Translations under genes and position numbers: made by a program
NCBI RefSeq assembly: GCF_036850765.1
Contig: NC_089493.1
Location: 193,892,706-193,956,705 of the forward strand
Direction of reading: 5' to 3'
Origin: Saccopteryx bilineata
Lineage: Eukaryota; Chordata; Mammalia; Chiroptera; Emballonuridae
Length of the DNA: 64,000 nucleotides
Part shown: in pieces, positions 11,205-22,623 of the stretch
Layout: the number at the start of each line of letters is the position of its first letter
Position numbering within the stretch: position 1 is the first letter of the stretch
Notes under the pieces: model-generated
Seen by the model: only the letters and a program-made list of their open reading frames with translations
What the model was told of the DNA's origin: nothing
Database searches by the model: none

Positions 11205-11600
11205 ACTGTGTCTTAGTTTCCTGTGGCCATGGTAACAAATCACCCGAAAGTTGGCGGTTTCAAACAAAAGCAATGTAGTCCCTCATGGTTCTGGAAGTCC
11301 AGAAGTCGGAGATTATCTCCATTAGGCTGACGTTGAGGGCCTGCTTCCTCCAGAGGCTCTTCTGGCTTCTGAGGGCTGCCGGCATGCCTTGGCTCATGGC
11401 CACATCACTCCCATCTCCACCTGCGCGGTCCCACCACCTTCTGTTCTGCATCCAATCTCCCCTGCCTCTCTCTCTCTCTCTCTCTAAGGACACCTGTGAT
11501 GGAAATGAGGGTCCACCCTGGACATCTAGGATGGTCTCCCATCATGAGATCCGCAACATAGTCGCATCCGTGAGGTCCCTTTGGCCACAGCCCAACAGAG
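11205..11600 (-). repeat. MLT1-like LTR (ERVL-MaLR), degenerate
   Basis: Landmarks appear in the order expected for the reverse complement of an MLT1 long terminal repeat: 'cttagtttcctgtggccatgg', 'ggttctggaagtccagaagtc', 'tcctccagaggctcttctgg', a (CT)n patch at 11466-11485, and 'aaggacacctgtgatgga'. It is an old solitary LTR with no internal retroviral genes beside it. Confidence 0.8.
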
Positions 11601-12780
11601 ACCCGGCATGGTCAGCGTAGCCCTGACTTTCTGACATGAATAAAAACAAACATGGGTTCCTTGAAATGACGTCATGCCAAGCAAGGTGTAGACACATTTG
11701 TCTTATCGATGAGACGCTTCAAAACACTGCCGGGAGGGACGCAGACTGTCGGGTGTCAGTTTGTGAGTTTTGTTTACTTGTGCAGGTTTCGGTAAAGGTG
11801 TGCAGTTCTGCGACCCTTACACACGCGGTTACCTTGGTTGCATTGGCGCAGTTGGCGACTTGTACAGTCATTCAGGGACAGCACTGGAGCAAGTTTAATC
11901 AGCAGGCGACATCTCCTGTTAGTAACTGAGGCCTCGACAATCATAGAAGAACGGACTTAACCTTGTGAGTATACAGGTTGTCCCTCAGGCCACTGCGGCC
12001 GTAGGGATTGCTTGTTGTATTTGTTTAGACGTTAGCACCTCCCCCACAGTGCTGTGTGTTTCCTGATTTTATTAAAATAAAAACTAAACACCCCCCCCCC
12101 CAAAAAAGAAACACCTGTAACCTGTAATATTCACAGGCTCCAGGATTAGGATATGGATGTCCAGGGTGGGGGTACAGCGGTGTTGTCCATTCTATTGCGC
12201 TACAAGCCGTGGAAACAGAGGACAAACGTGGCCACTGCTACCCTAGAAACCAGGTCAGGAACAAGACGTCCCTGTGCCCAGGACCTCTCGGGAATTCTGA
12301 GGAACACACTCACCCTCTGCCCAACGCTCTCTCAGCAATCACCTCTCTGTGTGGGGCACCAGGATGGAGACATGAGTAAGCCCCAGCGCTTGGCTTTCAG
12401 CTGCTCAGGGACAAGGGGCCAACACTCACGTGAACAGCCGTGATGCCACGTGCCCTGTGCCACAGTGCTGTGAGCAGAGCGCCGTGAGCACTCGGGCTGG
12501 GGCTTTCTAAAGATGACTCAGGGACAGGGAGATGTGACTCTGGTCTTCACGTATACGTGGGAGCCAGGCAGGCCGAGGAGGAGCAGGAGGGCATGTCTGC
12601 GTGGCCTGGAAGAGCTCAAAGGGCTGACATAACGGAGGCGACTCTGGCCCGGTGGGGGGCATGGGGGCTGCCTGCCGGAGGGCAGGCGGGTCAGGCCTGG
12701 GAGAGGAGAGAGGTGAGAGGCGGCAGGACCCCGTCGGGAGAGCTGTGCAGAGCCCTGGAGTGCTCTCAGCAAACACTGTC
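11601..12780. other. intergenic stretch, nothing recognised
   Basis: No exon or RNA gene was found. A C-rich run followed by A-rich sequence occurs near 12091-12108. The remainder is mixed-composition sequence with no repeat that I can name. Confidence 0.4.
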
Positions 12781-12784
12781 CCTT

Positions 12785-12915
12785 CAAGGGCTACTTCAGG
12801 TCCCACCCAGGAATCCCACTCACAGGAGTCACCCCACCGAAAACATCTGCACACAGAGATGTGTTGAGGGATGCTCGCGGGAATGTTGCTGTTACAGCTA
12901 TTGAATAAAACTCAC
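12785..12915 (+). repeat. L1M-type fragment (tentative)
   Basis: 'cccaggaatcccactcacagg', 'aaaacatctgcacacagag' and 'gctgttacagctattgaataa' follow the order of an old L1 3' region (acccagcaattccacttc...gttcatagcagcatt). Confidence 0.5.
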
Positions 12916-14220
12916 ACGCGCCCTGTATGTCTGCTGCCAGCGCTGGTGATCAGTCTTGGTCTGCAGATACCGTGGGGTCTGCGGCAGCTCTCAGAAAAGA
13001 CAGAGGGAGGCCCTCTGTGCCGACCTGAGGAGGCACCCAGACTGTGGTTCAAGGAAAAGCAACAGGCTACAGAACAACACCTGCGGTGCCAGCCCCCTGT
13101 CGCTTCCAGGACCCCCCGACGGCAGGGGTTTGTACGAAGGGAAGGGCAGAGAGAGAATACCGGTCAGAACACCCCAAAATGAACGTCAGTGCACCTAGGA
13201 GGAAGGCTTCGGGGGAAGAAAATGAAAGAAACAATAACTTGTCACCCTCTCTACAGCTAGATATTTTTTGACACGTTTAAGGAGCATTATAGCCACCATC
13301 TCTTTCATCCTATAACTTACAGAAGCCAAAAGAGAGACGCAGGTGGCTTCAAAATAAATAAATTGAATAAAAAGCAAAGGACAATGAGTTAGCACGTTTT
13401 TTAGGGGGAGCCCTCGAGAGACAGGCACACGTGCCGGAGGCTGGAGGTGGGGAGGCCAGGCAGGGCCCCCAGCAGCCCAGGGACAGGGGGAGGCAGAGGT
13501 TAGGGCCTTGGGAATGCTGGAGAATAGAAGACCCAAGGTGTCGGAACACAAGCCAATCAGCGCAGCTCGTGTTAAGGGGAAGGGGGAGCAGCGGGCTAGG
13601 ACTCTGGGTGATAAATCTCGCGGAGTCGATGGGGAAGGGCCGCACCCGCTGAGAAACAAGATCGGGGAGAATGCACAGTGGCCCCCAAGGGAGTAGAGTC
13701 CACCGGCAAGTGCTTTCTGGGGATCTCGGGAGGTGTTGCCTTCTCCCTGAGCCGGCCATCTTTCCGACACAATCAATGGTCACTCGTCTACGGCAGGGGT
13801 AGCCATGGGAGGAGAGCTGGTCCTCATGGTCCCAGGGGTCAGGCTCCAAGGAGGCGGAGGGCGTCTGGTGAGCCAGGGCACACCCGTCAGGCCCAGGAGG
13901 CCCAGCGGTGTCCCTCAGAGGACAGCTGTCCTCTCGGAGTCGAAGTCGTTCTACAGGCTGTCAACAGGTAGGCGGCTGCCGCCGGCCCCTTCCCCTGGGA
14001 GACACCCAGGCCACCTCCCTGCCATTGGCTTCTGAGCTCAGCAATACCCAAGACATTGGTGGCGCCTCCACCCCACGGCCACCCCACCCGCTCGTCTGCG
14101 TGTCCACAGCTTAGCTCCAAACCGCCTCCGCGGCTCTCGGCCTGGGCCACGTGGACTTTCGGCTTTGAGAACAGACTTTCCTGAGTGGCGGCCCCTTCTG
14201 CAGGAGGCTGGGTCCTAACC
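12916..14220. other. GC-rich intergenic stretch
   Basis: I find no homologous exon here. Several long open frames on both strands result from high GC content and carry no domains. A run of 17 G closes the stretch at 14221-14237. Confidence 0.4.
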
Positions 14221-14329
14221 CGGGGGGGGGGGGGGGGACAAGGAGCCCAGTGCGGCCAAGGGCGCTGCCTTTCTTAGGGACCTTTACGAGGTCTCTCTCC
14301 CTTTCGCAGCGACGGGGCAACAAACACGC

Positions 14330-14485
14330 CCCTCCTCGCAGAACTAATGATAGCCATGTGATCGGTTTGCAGCAAATTCCAAACGCAGCCAGCCATTTAT
14401 TGGCGCCCCTGCCGAGTGTTACACAGACGCGGCCCAGCCCGGGACAATAAATATCAGTGGAGGTGACTCACCCTCGTTGCCAAAG
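14330..14485. promoter_or_regulatory. candidate conserved noncoding element (sequence character only)
   Basis: This non-repetitive segment contains CTAATGATAG, CCATTTATTGG and GACAATAAATATC motifs. It stands out from the flanking GC-rich repeats. The assignment rests on unique composition and homeodomain/HOX-type cores only; no conservation was computed. Confidence 0.25.
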
Positions 14486-14861
14486 TTGTCAAGGGGACGT
14501 GAATGTTACGAAACTAACCGGCCCCGTGTCCTTCGGGTTCCCAGTCACATCGTCGATCAATTCCAATACCGAGGCCGCGACCACAGCTTGATCTGGCCTG
14601 GGAAACCCACAGATGGTTACGTTTCCGTCAACCCCAGGGGACAGGAAGAAGGAAACCGACCAGCCTGCCTGCAGCCCCGGCCCCAGTGAGCTACAAGAGC
14701 TGCTCTTTCTGTTTTCCCATCTCGCCAATACCACAGACACACGCGTCTGAGGTGCTGAGGGGACCTGAGCAGGTCACAGGCAAGCTGGAGGCACTAAAGC
14801 TTCAGGCCAGTCCACCTGAGCCTCTACGGCCATCCCCCGACTGGTCAGGGTGGCAGGGGGA

Positions 14862-14938
14862 GGGGTGTGTGTGTATGCATGCGTGTACGTGTGTGTGCGT
14901 GCGTGTGCATGCGTGTGCATCTGTACACATGCCTCTCG
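14862..14938. repeat. degenerate (TG)n / TGCGTG minisatellite
   Basis: Alternating GTGTGTGC, ATGCGTGT and ACGTGTGTG units form a purine-pyrimidine alternating tract, a sequence class capable of Z-DNA. Frames that cross it encode only His/Thr or Val/Cys repeats. Confidence 0.85.
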
Positions 14939-15049
14939 GGCATGCTGTCTCCCACTGGCCCCCTGCGGAGGCTGCAGCCAGAGCTGCCTGACCATCCACA
15001 CACACGCCCCTCCACCACTCCACGGGCCCATTGCGTCGAAGGCTGTGCA

Positions 15050-15230
15050 GCTTGGGGTGAACTGGGTAACCCCTCAGCGACTCCGTTTCCCCTCTTGTAA
15101 AATGACAATAATAATAGTACTTTGTGGTACTGTTGTGAGGATTCAGTGACGACGGACTCAAGATGTAAGCATTTAGCACCGAGCTGGGGGCCTGGTAAGT
15201 ACTCATTAAGCGCTGGTTATTAATGTCAGT
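15050..15230 (+). repeat. MIR element, long and well preserved
   Basis: From 'aactgggtaacccctcagcg' through 'tcttgtaaaatgacaataataatag', 'gttgtgaggattcagtga' and 'ctggtaagtactcattaagcgc', this is nearly the full 3' two-thirds of a plus-strand MIR. Confidence 0.86.
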
Positions 15231-15551
15231 AGATAATTGCACATCTACCTACGTGACTTCAACTGTGATCGTGCCAGGGGAGGGCACGGGGAGGGGACAC
15301 AGTGAGTTCCGAGAAGGGGTAACAGAGGGGCCGACCTAGAGGAGAAGGTCAGAAGGGAGTCCCCGGAAAAAGTCACCCGGAGGTGAGGACAAGTCAGGGG
15401 GACTTGCGTTCCAGGCAGACTCTCCAGCAAACACAGAGGCTCTAAGGTAGGAAGAGATCAAAGTTAAGATGCAGAACAGAATGGGTACCATATTCTCCAC
15501 CTCTGATCGTAGAAAAGACAACATTTAAGCAAAACTCTTTCTACTCATTAT

Positions 15552-15748
15552 CAGGGGTCCCCAAACTTTTTACACAGGGTGGCCAGTTCACTGTCCCTCA
15601 GATCATTGGAGGGCCGCCACATACAGTGCTCCTCTCACTGACCACCAATGAAAGAGGTGCCCCTTCCGGAAGTGCAGCGGGGGGGGGGGCGGATAAATGA
15701 CCTCAGGAGGCCGCATGCAGCCCACGGGCCATAGTTTGGGGACACCTG
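15552..15748 (-). mobile_element. short hAT MITE, same family as the 3335 copy, 197 bp
   Basis: It begins CAGGGGTCCCCAAACTTT and ends GTTTGGGGACACCTG. Its internal junction (gccgccacatacagtgctcc) is the same as in the copy at 3335, so both descend from one deletion derivative. A run of ten or more G lies in the centre near 15680. The flanking 8-mers (CTCATTAT and CATTAAAT) are not identical. Confidence 0.9.
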
Positions 15749-15888
15749 CATTAAATCCTCCACGAAATGTATTTACATTCAGAGCTAAGGCTGCGGCAGA
15801 CACTGGGGGTAGACCCAGCAGAACCTTCCACAAAGATATTGATCAACCCAAGGCCCTGTATCTTCATATCTACATTTGGAAAATAATT

Positions 15889-16283
15889 GGCCCTAGCCAA
15901 CTGGCTCAGTGGTAGAGCGTTGGCCCAGTATGTGGAAGTCCCAGGTTCAATTCCCGGTCAGGGCACACAAGAGAAGTGACCATCTGTTTCTCCACCCCTC
16001 CTCCTCCCCCTTCTCTGTCTGTCCATCTCTCTCTCTCTTCTCTTCCTGCAGTCAAGACTTGAATGGTCCTAGCAAGCTGGCCCCAGGTGCTGATGATGGC
16101 TCCATGGTCTCATCTCAGGCACTGAAATAGCTAGGTTGCCAAGCAATGGAGCAGTGGCCCAGATGGGCAGAGCATCGCCCCATAGAGGGCTTGCTGGGTG
16201 GATCTCAGTCAGTCAGGGCGCGTGCAGGAGTCTGTCTCTGCCTCCCTGCCTCCCCGCCTCTCACTGAATAGAAAAAAAAAAAA
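15889..16283 (+). mobile_element. bat tRNA-derived SINE, long-tail family
   Basis: The head GGCCCTAGCCAACTGGCTCA carries the A-box, and 'ccaggttcaattcccgg' is the B-box. Then follow the CT-rich linker, the 'gcactgaaatagctaggttgcc' body, the 'gggcgcgtgcaggagtctgtc' tail and a poly-A tract. It belongs to the older body subfamily, like 9143 and 41919. Confidence 0.92.
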
Positions 16284-16855
16284 GTTATGTTTCCCACGTG
16301 CCCGATGCCACCTTGCGTGAACAGATAACGGTGAAGAACCAGACAGTCGGCAACAGTTTGGCACCAAGGTATTGTGTCCAGACTCAGGCTGAAGAAGAGA
16401 CGACAAAGAACACTTCAGCTCTTCGGGGGCTAAGCTGAGCTGGGCCCTATCCTCAGCCTTCCAGTGGCCTCACTGGGCCCACGCAGAGGCCCCAGGAGGT
16501 CCAGCGGGCAGACCCAGACCCTCTGGCTGACATTTGGTTTTGCCTGAGCCCGACTTTTCAGAGAACAGGCCTGGCCAGCAGGTGATCTGAGGTTGGGGAG
16601 TCCACAGAGCGAAGAGGAGGCCGAAGGCTGCCATCCTCAGTGAGGGCCGGGAGGCTCCTTCAGCCTACTTCAGGTGGAGGGGCCCGGACCACCACGTGGT
16701 GCCCTCAGACCACCATAAAACTGACCATCTCTTAGAAATCAATGGTGTGAGGTTTCCGTCCCGATTTTTAAAAGATTCCCATTTTAATTATGCAATCATG
16801 TATGCTTCTTATAGGAAAACTAGAAAGTACAGGTTAAACTAAAAGAAAAGGAAAT
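16284..16855. other. intergenic stretch
   Basis: No gene was seen. The AT-rich part at about 16755-16850 resembles the tail of an ancient interspersed repeat (aggaaaactagaaagtacagg), but I cannot name the family. Confidence 0.4.
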
Positions 16856-17296
16856 AAAGAGAGGGGAGGAGGAAGGAAGAGAGGGAGGGAGGGAAGAAGG
16901 AAGGATAGGAGGAAGGGAGGAAGGGAGGGAGGGAGGGAGGAAGGGAGGAAGGAAGGAAGGAAGGAAGGGAGGGAGGGAAGAAGGGAGGGAAGGAGGAAGG
17001 AAGGAAGGAAGGAAGGAAGGAAGGAAGGAAGGAAGGAAGGAAGGAAGGAAGGAAGGGAGGGAAGAAGGAAGGGAGGGAGGGAGAGAGAAAAGAAGGGAGG
17101 GAGGGAGGAGGAGAAGGAGGGAGGGAGGGAAGAAGAGAGGGAGGGAGGGAAGAAAAGAAAGAAGGAATGAGGGAGGAATGGAGGGAGGGAGGGGAGGAAG
17201 GAAGGAAGGAAGGAAGGAAGGAAGGAAGGAAGGAAGGAAGGAAGGAAGGAAAAAAGGAAGGAAGAAAGGAAGGAAGAAAGGAAGGAAGGAAAGAGA
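16856..17296. repeat. (GGAA)n/(GGGA)n tetranucleotide repeat, ~440 bp
   Basis: The + strand is almost purely purine for about 440 bp, with long uninterrupted GGAA blocks (about 16995-17055 and 17199-17250) separated by GGGA-rich segments. Long Ser/Pro/Phe-only frames on the other strand are artefacts of the repeat. Clustered GGAA is the ETS-factor core. The true length may be uncertain in an assembly. Confidence 0.97.
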
Positions 17297-18325
17297 GTCC
17301 CCACCGGCAACAGCTCTGGCAGGCGCAGTCTCTGGCCTCTCCTAAACGCAGCTGCGTGCTGTGCACATGGGCAGGTTGCCGCCTCCCTTCACGACTGCGC
17401 TCCGAACAGGCCTCTACGTACTATGTACGTGAATACTGTGAGTGCTGGCCCTAAAGTGTCTCACTTTATGAACACGCCCTTATTCCTGGAACTGATCCTG
17501 GACTCTGAATTGTCAGGCTCCTTCCAAGTGTTCCCCATAATAAACAATGCCTATTTGGGGTGGGGGGGGGCGGCGGGCATGAGAACCAAGGTGAGGCTCT
17601 GGGACCAGGGCTGCTCTTACCCAATGAAACACACCTGTCATCCCATTCCAGGCTGCAGTTTGCCATCTCAGTGCGGTTGGTATCGCCCCCAAGGGGGTGA
17701 AGATTGCCTCTTGGTGTCATTGGGAGGGTGAAGTCGGGAGAGATCTTACTCCTTTAACGCACATAGCACAGACATACATACGCTACAGAGAGACAGATCC
17801 TTGTATGTTTTTGTATGAAAACCACACAGGGGTGTGGCGGGAGCACTGGAAGTTAGAAAAAAAAATACCTGAGCGTCTCCTTCAGGGGACAGTGACACAT
17901 CAAAGGTTAAGAGACACTTTGCTGTGGCGGTCTGAATGTTCACACCCACAAAACCCACTGCGCTCCTGGGCAGCCCTCTTATTTCAGACGGAAGAAAGAG
18001 CTCGGCCGGAGCCTCCAGATGCCAGTCGGAGGGGACAGATTCCTGACTCGTTCAGGAGCATGTGACGTGGGACTCCTGTCATCCTGTAACAGTGAAGGAC
18101 GGAGCTGGGCTACGTGAGACATAAAAGTGTGACCCCTTCCCTGAACAGGTCCCGCCGTGCGTGCGGGGCACCCCGCTCCAGAACAGCCCCTCTGGGGGAG
18201 CAGCACAGCTCTGATGTGGGCCCACTGCAGGGCCACTCACCTCGGCCCCGCCCAGACGACGGGGCTGGCGTGCCTTCCTCTCAGAAACTGCTCCACCAAC
18301 AAGCAATCAAGGAGGCGAATTCACA
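17297..18325. other. intergenic stretch, nothing recognised
   Basis: This is mixed-composition sequence without a recognisable exon, RNA gene or named repeat. Confidence 0.4.
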
Positions 18326-18500
18326 CTCACAATAGCCTTATTAACCCCTTTGAGGAATGACTATGTTGTCCTACTTGGATGTTTTCCCCCCACAGATGAC
18401 AGACATCTAATATGCCAATAAAATGCCTCTGAAGAGACTTTCAGAGGGAGAGCTCAAAGCCCTTGGTGAACATGAACTCATTAATCAATCCCAGGCTGAG
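18326..18500. promoter_or_regulatory. candidate conserved noncoding element (sequence character only)
   Basis: This unique segment is rich in CAGATGACAGACATCTAATA-like and TTAATCAATC motifs, which include TGACAG (MEIS/TGIF-type) and homeodomain cores. No alignment was made and the assignment is an inference. Confidence 0.22.
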
Positions 18501-18875
18501 ATGGGTGGCCTTCACATCCTCTTATCCCACTGGACACGGGAGGAACTGAGAGGCCGAGCGATAAGCGGCCTCTGGACGGGTCTGTGGGAGCGAGAGCTTG
18601 GAGCTCAGCCTTCCCCTGGCCGGCGTTGTAGGGCTCGCTCAGCGTGTGAGGCGCCTGCTGTGTGCCAGGCGCTAGCTTGCATATGTCAACATTCCATCCT
18701 TCTTCACGTCCCACGTTAGGGTCTCAAAACCCCCGTGAGCCACGTGAAGGATCTGCCCAAAGTGGCCCACCTGGAGAGACGCCAAAGTGGGACTCAACCC
18801 TTATATTCTGTCCCCACAGTGCCAGGCTACTCAGCCTCAAACTGGTGTTTTGAACACACAAGACCCCCCCCCCCC

Positions 18876-19244
18876 GCCCTGGCCACTCGGCTCAGTGGTA
18901 GAGCGCCGGCCTGGCGTGCGGAATTCCCAGCCAGGGCACACAGGAGAAGCGCCCATCTGCTTCTCCACCCCTCCTCCTCTCCTTCCTCTCTGTCTCTCTC
19001 TCTTTCCCTCCCACAGCCAAGGCTCCATTGGAACAAAGTTTGCCCAGGCGCTGAGGATGGCTCCGTGGCCTCTGCCTCAGGCGCTAGAATGGCTCTGGTC
19101 GCAACAGAGCGATGCCCCAGAGGGGGCAAAGCATCGCCCCCTGGTGGGCATGCCGGGTGGATCCTGGTTGGGCGCATGCGGGAGTCTGTCTGACTGCTTC
19201 CCTGTTTCCAGCTTCAGAAAAATACAAAAAAAAAAAACAAAAAA
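18876..19244 (+). mobile_element. bat tRNA-derived SINE with B-box deletion
   Basis: This is a long-tail family copy of the younger body type, close to the copy at 28221 (ccattggaacaaagtttgccc, ccccctggtgggcatgccggg). Compared with that copy it lacks about 13 nt between 'ggcgtgcgg' and 'aattcccagcc', which removes most of the B-box. It sits directly after a C homopolymer. It should no longer be a competent RNA polymerase III template. Confidence 0.9.
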
Positions 19245-20570
19245 GACCCCCCCAACTCTGTTTCCCCCCTCAAGAGGTGGTATTTACCACCCTGTGTTTC
19301 ACACGGAGCCTACCCGCGGTGCCAGGGAGGTGTGTAAGATGTCTGATTGGCACTGGCATGGGGGCTGCTAGGCTTCAGCGCCTAGAAATGAATGAGGTAT
19401 TTGTCCTTGCTTCTTGGTGAGCTTGGAGGAGGGTCAGCAGAAGAAACCCTCTACCTCCAAGACGCATGCCTCCTTTGCACCTTGCAGAACCGTCGGCCCC
19501 CTTGGTGAAAGCACTACTCCCGTTTGCATTATTATAACCACGATGATGAGGATGATGCTTCCAAGACGATCACTGCACAGTGCCTCCCTGCAGATAAGCT
19601 TCTTCACCCCTTCCTGGGGACAGGAGAGAGGGGGCGGGGAGGGGAACTTACCAGCTGCCCTGGGCCTCCAGCGGGAAGCCATGCCTCAAGCACGCATGTC
19701 AACCAATCGTCTGGACTCCCTTTGGTATTCACCTATAGAATTTTTCAATTATGTCTGACTAATTTCGCACAAAGTCATTATTTAGGGCAATTTGTCTCCG
19801 TGTGAGAGGCAACACCTTTCCCCGGCCCCGGAGGGTGGGTGGGGAAACCGTCATCCTCCACCGCCAGGTTTCAGAGCGAGCGAGTTGTGAAGCGGCCGCA
19901 GGAGTTCAAAAGAGAAAAATAATGAACAGGTAGGTCGTCACATGTAAAAAATTCCTCCTCTATATTATCAAAATACAAATTAATTATAGATAAGATCAAA
20001 CGAGGTCTCTCTAATGCATGGCCTTCCCCCCCCCCCCCCAGAGAAGGGAATGGGACTGGGGCCCCGCCTGTGGGCGGGGCGTGGAGAGTACCGCGAGGGA
20101 TGGTTGATGAATGTCGGCGGTGTTTCATTGGAGACACGCTGCCTGTGAAGGCTGCAGAAGGGGCCTCTGGAGAGGCCTGGGACATGCAAATAAAACCTGC
20201 TTTATTGCAGGAGGTGCTAACTCCTGTGTGATCTCATCCCCATAGGGTCGCTCGAGAGGTAATAGTAAAACCAACGGCTGGACGATTCCCCGACCACCCC
20301 GTGCAGTCCACCGGTTGCCAAGTGGGCAGGCAACAGTCTTGCCAGTGGAGCCGGGCAGAGGCCAGGAGCTGAGGCCACGGTCTTCCTGGGGCTGCCCTTC
20401 TTGATCTTCCAACCCAGGACCACAGCTGCAGGACGCCGGGACCCTCCTGCCTTGCGGCGGGGGGGGGGGGGGGGGGGGGGGGGGACGGGGGACAGAGAGA
20501 ACCGCCTCCTCTCCACCTTCCCCACCACCCCCTCCCCCAAGCCCCTTCCCAGTTGTATGTAATGCTGATA
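19245..20570. other. intergenic stretch with G/C homopolymers
   Basis: No exon was recognised. The stretch has C runs near 19246 and at 20027-20039, and a very long G run at 20457-20484. The rest is unique-looking sequence. Confidence 0.45.
20457..20484. repeat. G homopolymer (~27 G)
   Basis: This is an almost uninterrupted G run ending in GGGGACGGGG. It is a strong candidate for G-quadruplex formation and for assembly length error. Confidence 0.93.
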
Positions 20571-20905
20571 TTCACATGACAGCAAACATTTTCAAAATAA
20601 TAGTCCTATATACTTAAGGTTAATCAGAACGGGCGCCATCCAACTTGCCAAGGTAGCAATTTTCCTTCATTAAAGCCAAATCAAGAAAGAGAACTTTGGG
20701 ATTCCTTAGGGCTAATTACAAGGTGTTAATAATAACAATATAATGGCAGCAATTTTCCAGCTTTGCTCAAACCCATAATCTGCTTGAGTGCCTTATAGGA
20801 TTGTCTGTGAGTTTACATAAAGCCGAGTGGTAATCCAAAAATGTTTTCAGTAATTTCATTTTTACATCATGTCTCTCCTGAGTGTTTATGAAGATGTGGT
20901 AATTG
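20571..20905. promoter_or_regulatory. candidate conserved noncoding element, AT-rich unique block
   Basis: About 335 bp have no repeat signature and no open frame of note. They are dense in AT-rich transcription-factor-like cores (GGGCTAATTACAAGG, GTTAATAATAACAAT, TTAAGGTTAATCAG, ACCCATAATCTGC). The block sits abruptly between a G run and a C run. Its character resembles developmental enhancers in homeobox-gene flanks. No conservation was measured. Confidence 0.33.
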
Positions 20906-21005
20906 TCAGGTGAAGACGGGTTCTCTTCGGGCAAAGAGCAAGTCGTAACCTGACACCTCGCAGGACCCTCCTTTTGTTCCCCTTGAAGTGCATCCCCCCC
21001 TAGCC

Positions 21006-21026
21006 CCCCCCCCCCCCCCCCCCCCC
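21006..21026. repeat. C homopolymer (~20 C)
   Basis: This is a near-pure C run following 'ccccccctag'. It is a G-quadruplex candidate on the minus strand. Confidence 0.93.
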
Positions 21027-21029
21027 GCC

Positions 21030-22620
21030 CTACCAGGAGGGAGGAGGACTGCCTCAGCAGGAATGAACCCGGTCACCTGCTGAAGGCTCCGGAACTCTAG
21101 GAAGGTGTGTGGAGGTTGACGCGTCCCCTCACAGCCACAGTCACCCAGCCCGCACCCCACACCATGACCTGGTGAAAGACAAAAAAAAAAAAAAATAGGC
21201 CAACGAGACTATTGGAAATGGACCAGCAGGAGAGATTCAGGCAGGCGGGCAGCCATCGCTGGCCGGCAAGGGGCAAGCCACAGGCTTCCAATGTGAGGGC
21301 ATCTCCCCCATACCCACCTGTTGTGGGTAGAAATCAGCTGCTCCAGAAAGGATCATGAATGCTCAACTTGGCCTGACACAACCACACACACCTTCCTCCT
21401 CGGGATTTCCGCTCTGTCGACGTGGGACATTTATCTTGCAACGCAGCCTGGGCAACAGGAGGCTAAGCTGGTGAGGACGGCTTTGTTTCTGAACTTAGGG
21501 TCACTTCTTCACGCCTCTCCCTGCCCCGCCACGCAACACGGCATCCCCGTTTAAAAGAGGAGGGCCATTTAAAGGCCAAGAGAAACTCAGCCTCTCGCTC
21601 ATTCTCCTCTCTTTAGACTGCCTAGGGGGTAATTCTTCTGAATTTTGGACAGGAAAAGACTAAATTCCCTGGCATTGCCAAGTTGGGATCTGAAGCCTGG
21701 TTGCTTTTTTTTTTTTTTTTTTTTTTTGCACTGTTTTGTTTTTGGGGGTTTGGTTTTGGGTTTTTTTTGGTTTTTTGTTTTTTCTTACAACCAATTTCCA
21801 AATCTGATCATAAAAGCTGCTGATGGAAATGCTGAAACAATACGAACTCGTGTGGTTTCTGTTAGCTGTTTAAGGATGCCCAGGAGACACGTCCAACCAA
21901 AGAAATGATAATTTGTCCTAATTGGGTTTAGAACCACAGATAAACAGGCACCATCTGGACTTCCCTTCCTTCGGGAGTTGACGGGCAGGGTCGGGAGGAT
22001 CTGCACTGTTTTGGAAGGTTTGACTTTCTTCTCGCTTGGTCCTCCAGCGCGGAGGAGGCGGCGGACGGATGGGGCAGGAAGGGCTCAGGGGAAGAGGGAG
22101 AACCGCTGGGGTGTCAGTGTCCTCCCTCTGGGAAGTGGGGACTATGACTACACATCACAGGGTCCCCCGACCCGTCAGCGAGATCCTCCACACAGATGGG
22201 TGCCATCTGCCCCGTGACAATGCAACATCCTTCAAGACCAGAGAGATCTGGCCTTGCTCGGTCCAGTCGAACTACAAACCCAGAGAGGGCAAAAGGCTCA
22301 CTCCACATCACGGTTTATACAGAAAAGGGACAGAATATCGTGTCTCCAGGTCTAGAATAGCCCTCGTTTGTTTGGAAAAGCCACAGAAGAAAACACGCCA
22401 GTTCACGCGGTGGTGGGGAGGCCCGAGGTGTGAAGGCTGAGTGTCCGCAGTCAGTGGTCCCAGAGAAAAGTAGACACGTCTTCGCCACAGGAGGTGTCCG
22501 GTGTCCGACCCCTGGCGGGCTCCCTCGGTCACCTCCCGACAGCCACCCTGCCTTCCTTGTTAGCCCCGGTTTCGTTGGAATAGCAATACGTCTATCTCCG
22601 GGGCATGAGTCACGGCTGGT
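21030..22620. other. intergenic stretch
   Basis: No gene was recognised. An A run lies at 21181-21195. A T-rich/GT-rich low-complexity patch lies at 21704-21785. The remainder is unique-looking, mildly GC-rich sequence. Confidence 0.42.
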
Positions 22621-22623
22621 CCA

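Noticed and set aside
11205..11600. Possible endogenous retrovirus with genes
   Set aside because: Only a solitary old LTR of MLT1 type is visible, with no gag, pol or env remnant adjacent to it.
13195..13776. 193-codon open frame on the minus strand
   Set aside because: No recognisable domain and a GC-rich context; nothing in MSX2 synteny as I remember it predicts a gene here.
16856..17296. Repeat array considered as CRISPR or satellite
   Set aside because: It is a simple tetranucleotide repeat without unique spacers in a mammalian genome.
16834..17366. Frames of 158-175 codons made of Ser/Pro/Phe/Leu on the minus strand
   Set aside because: They are translations of the GGAA/GGGA repeat and have no protein meaning.
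18735..19371. Overlapping 150-194-codon open frames
   Set aside because: They run through a SINE, and similar frames appear in the other copies of the same SINE.
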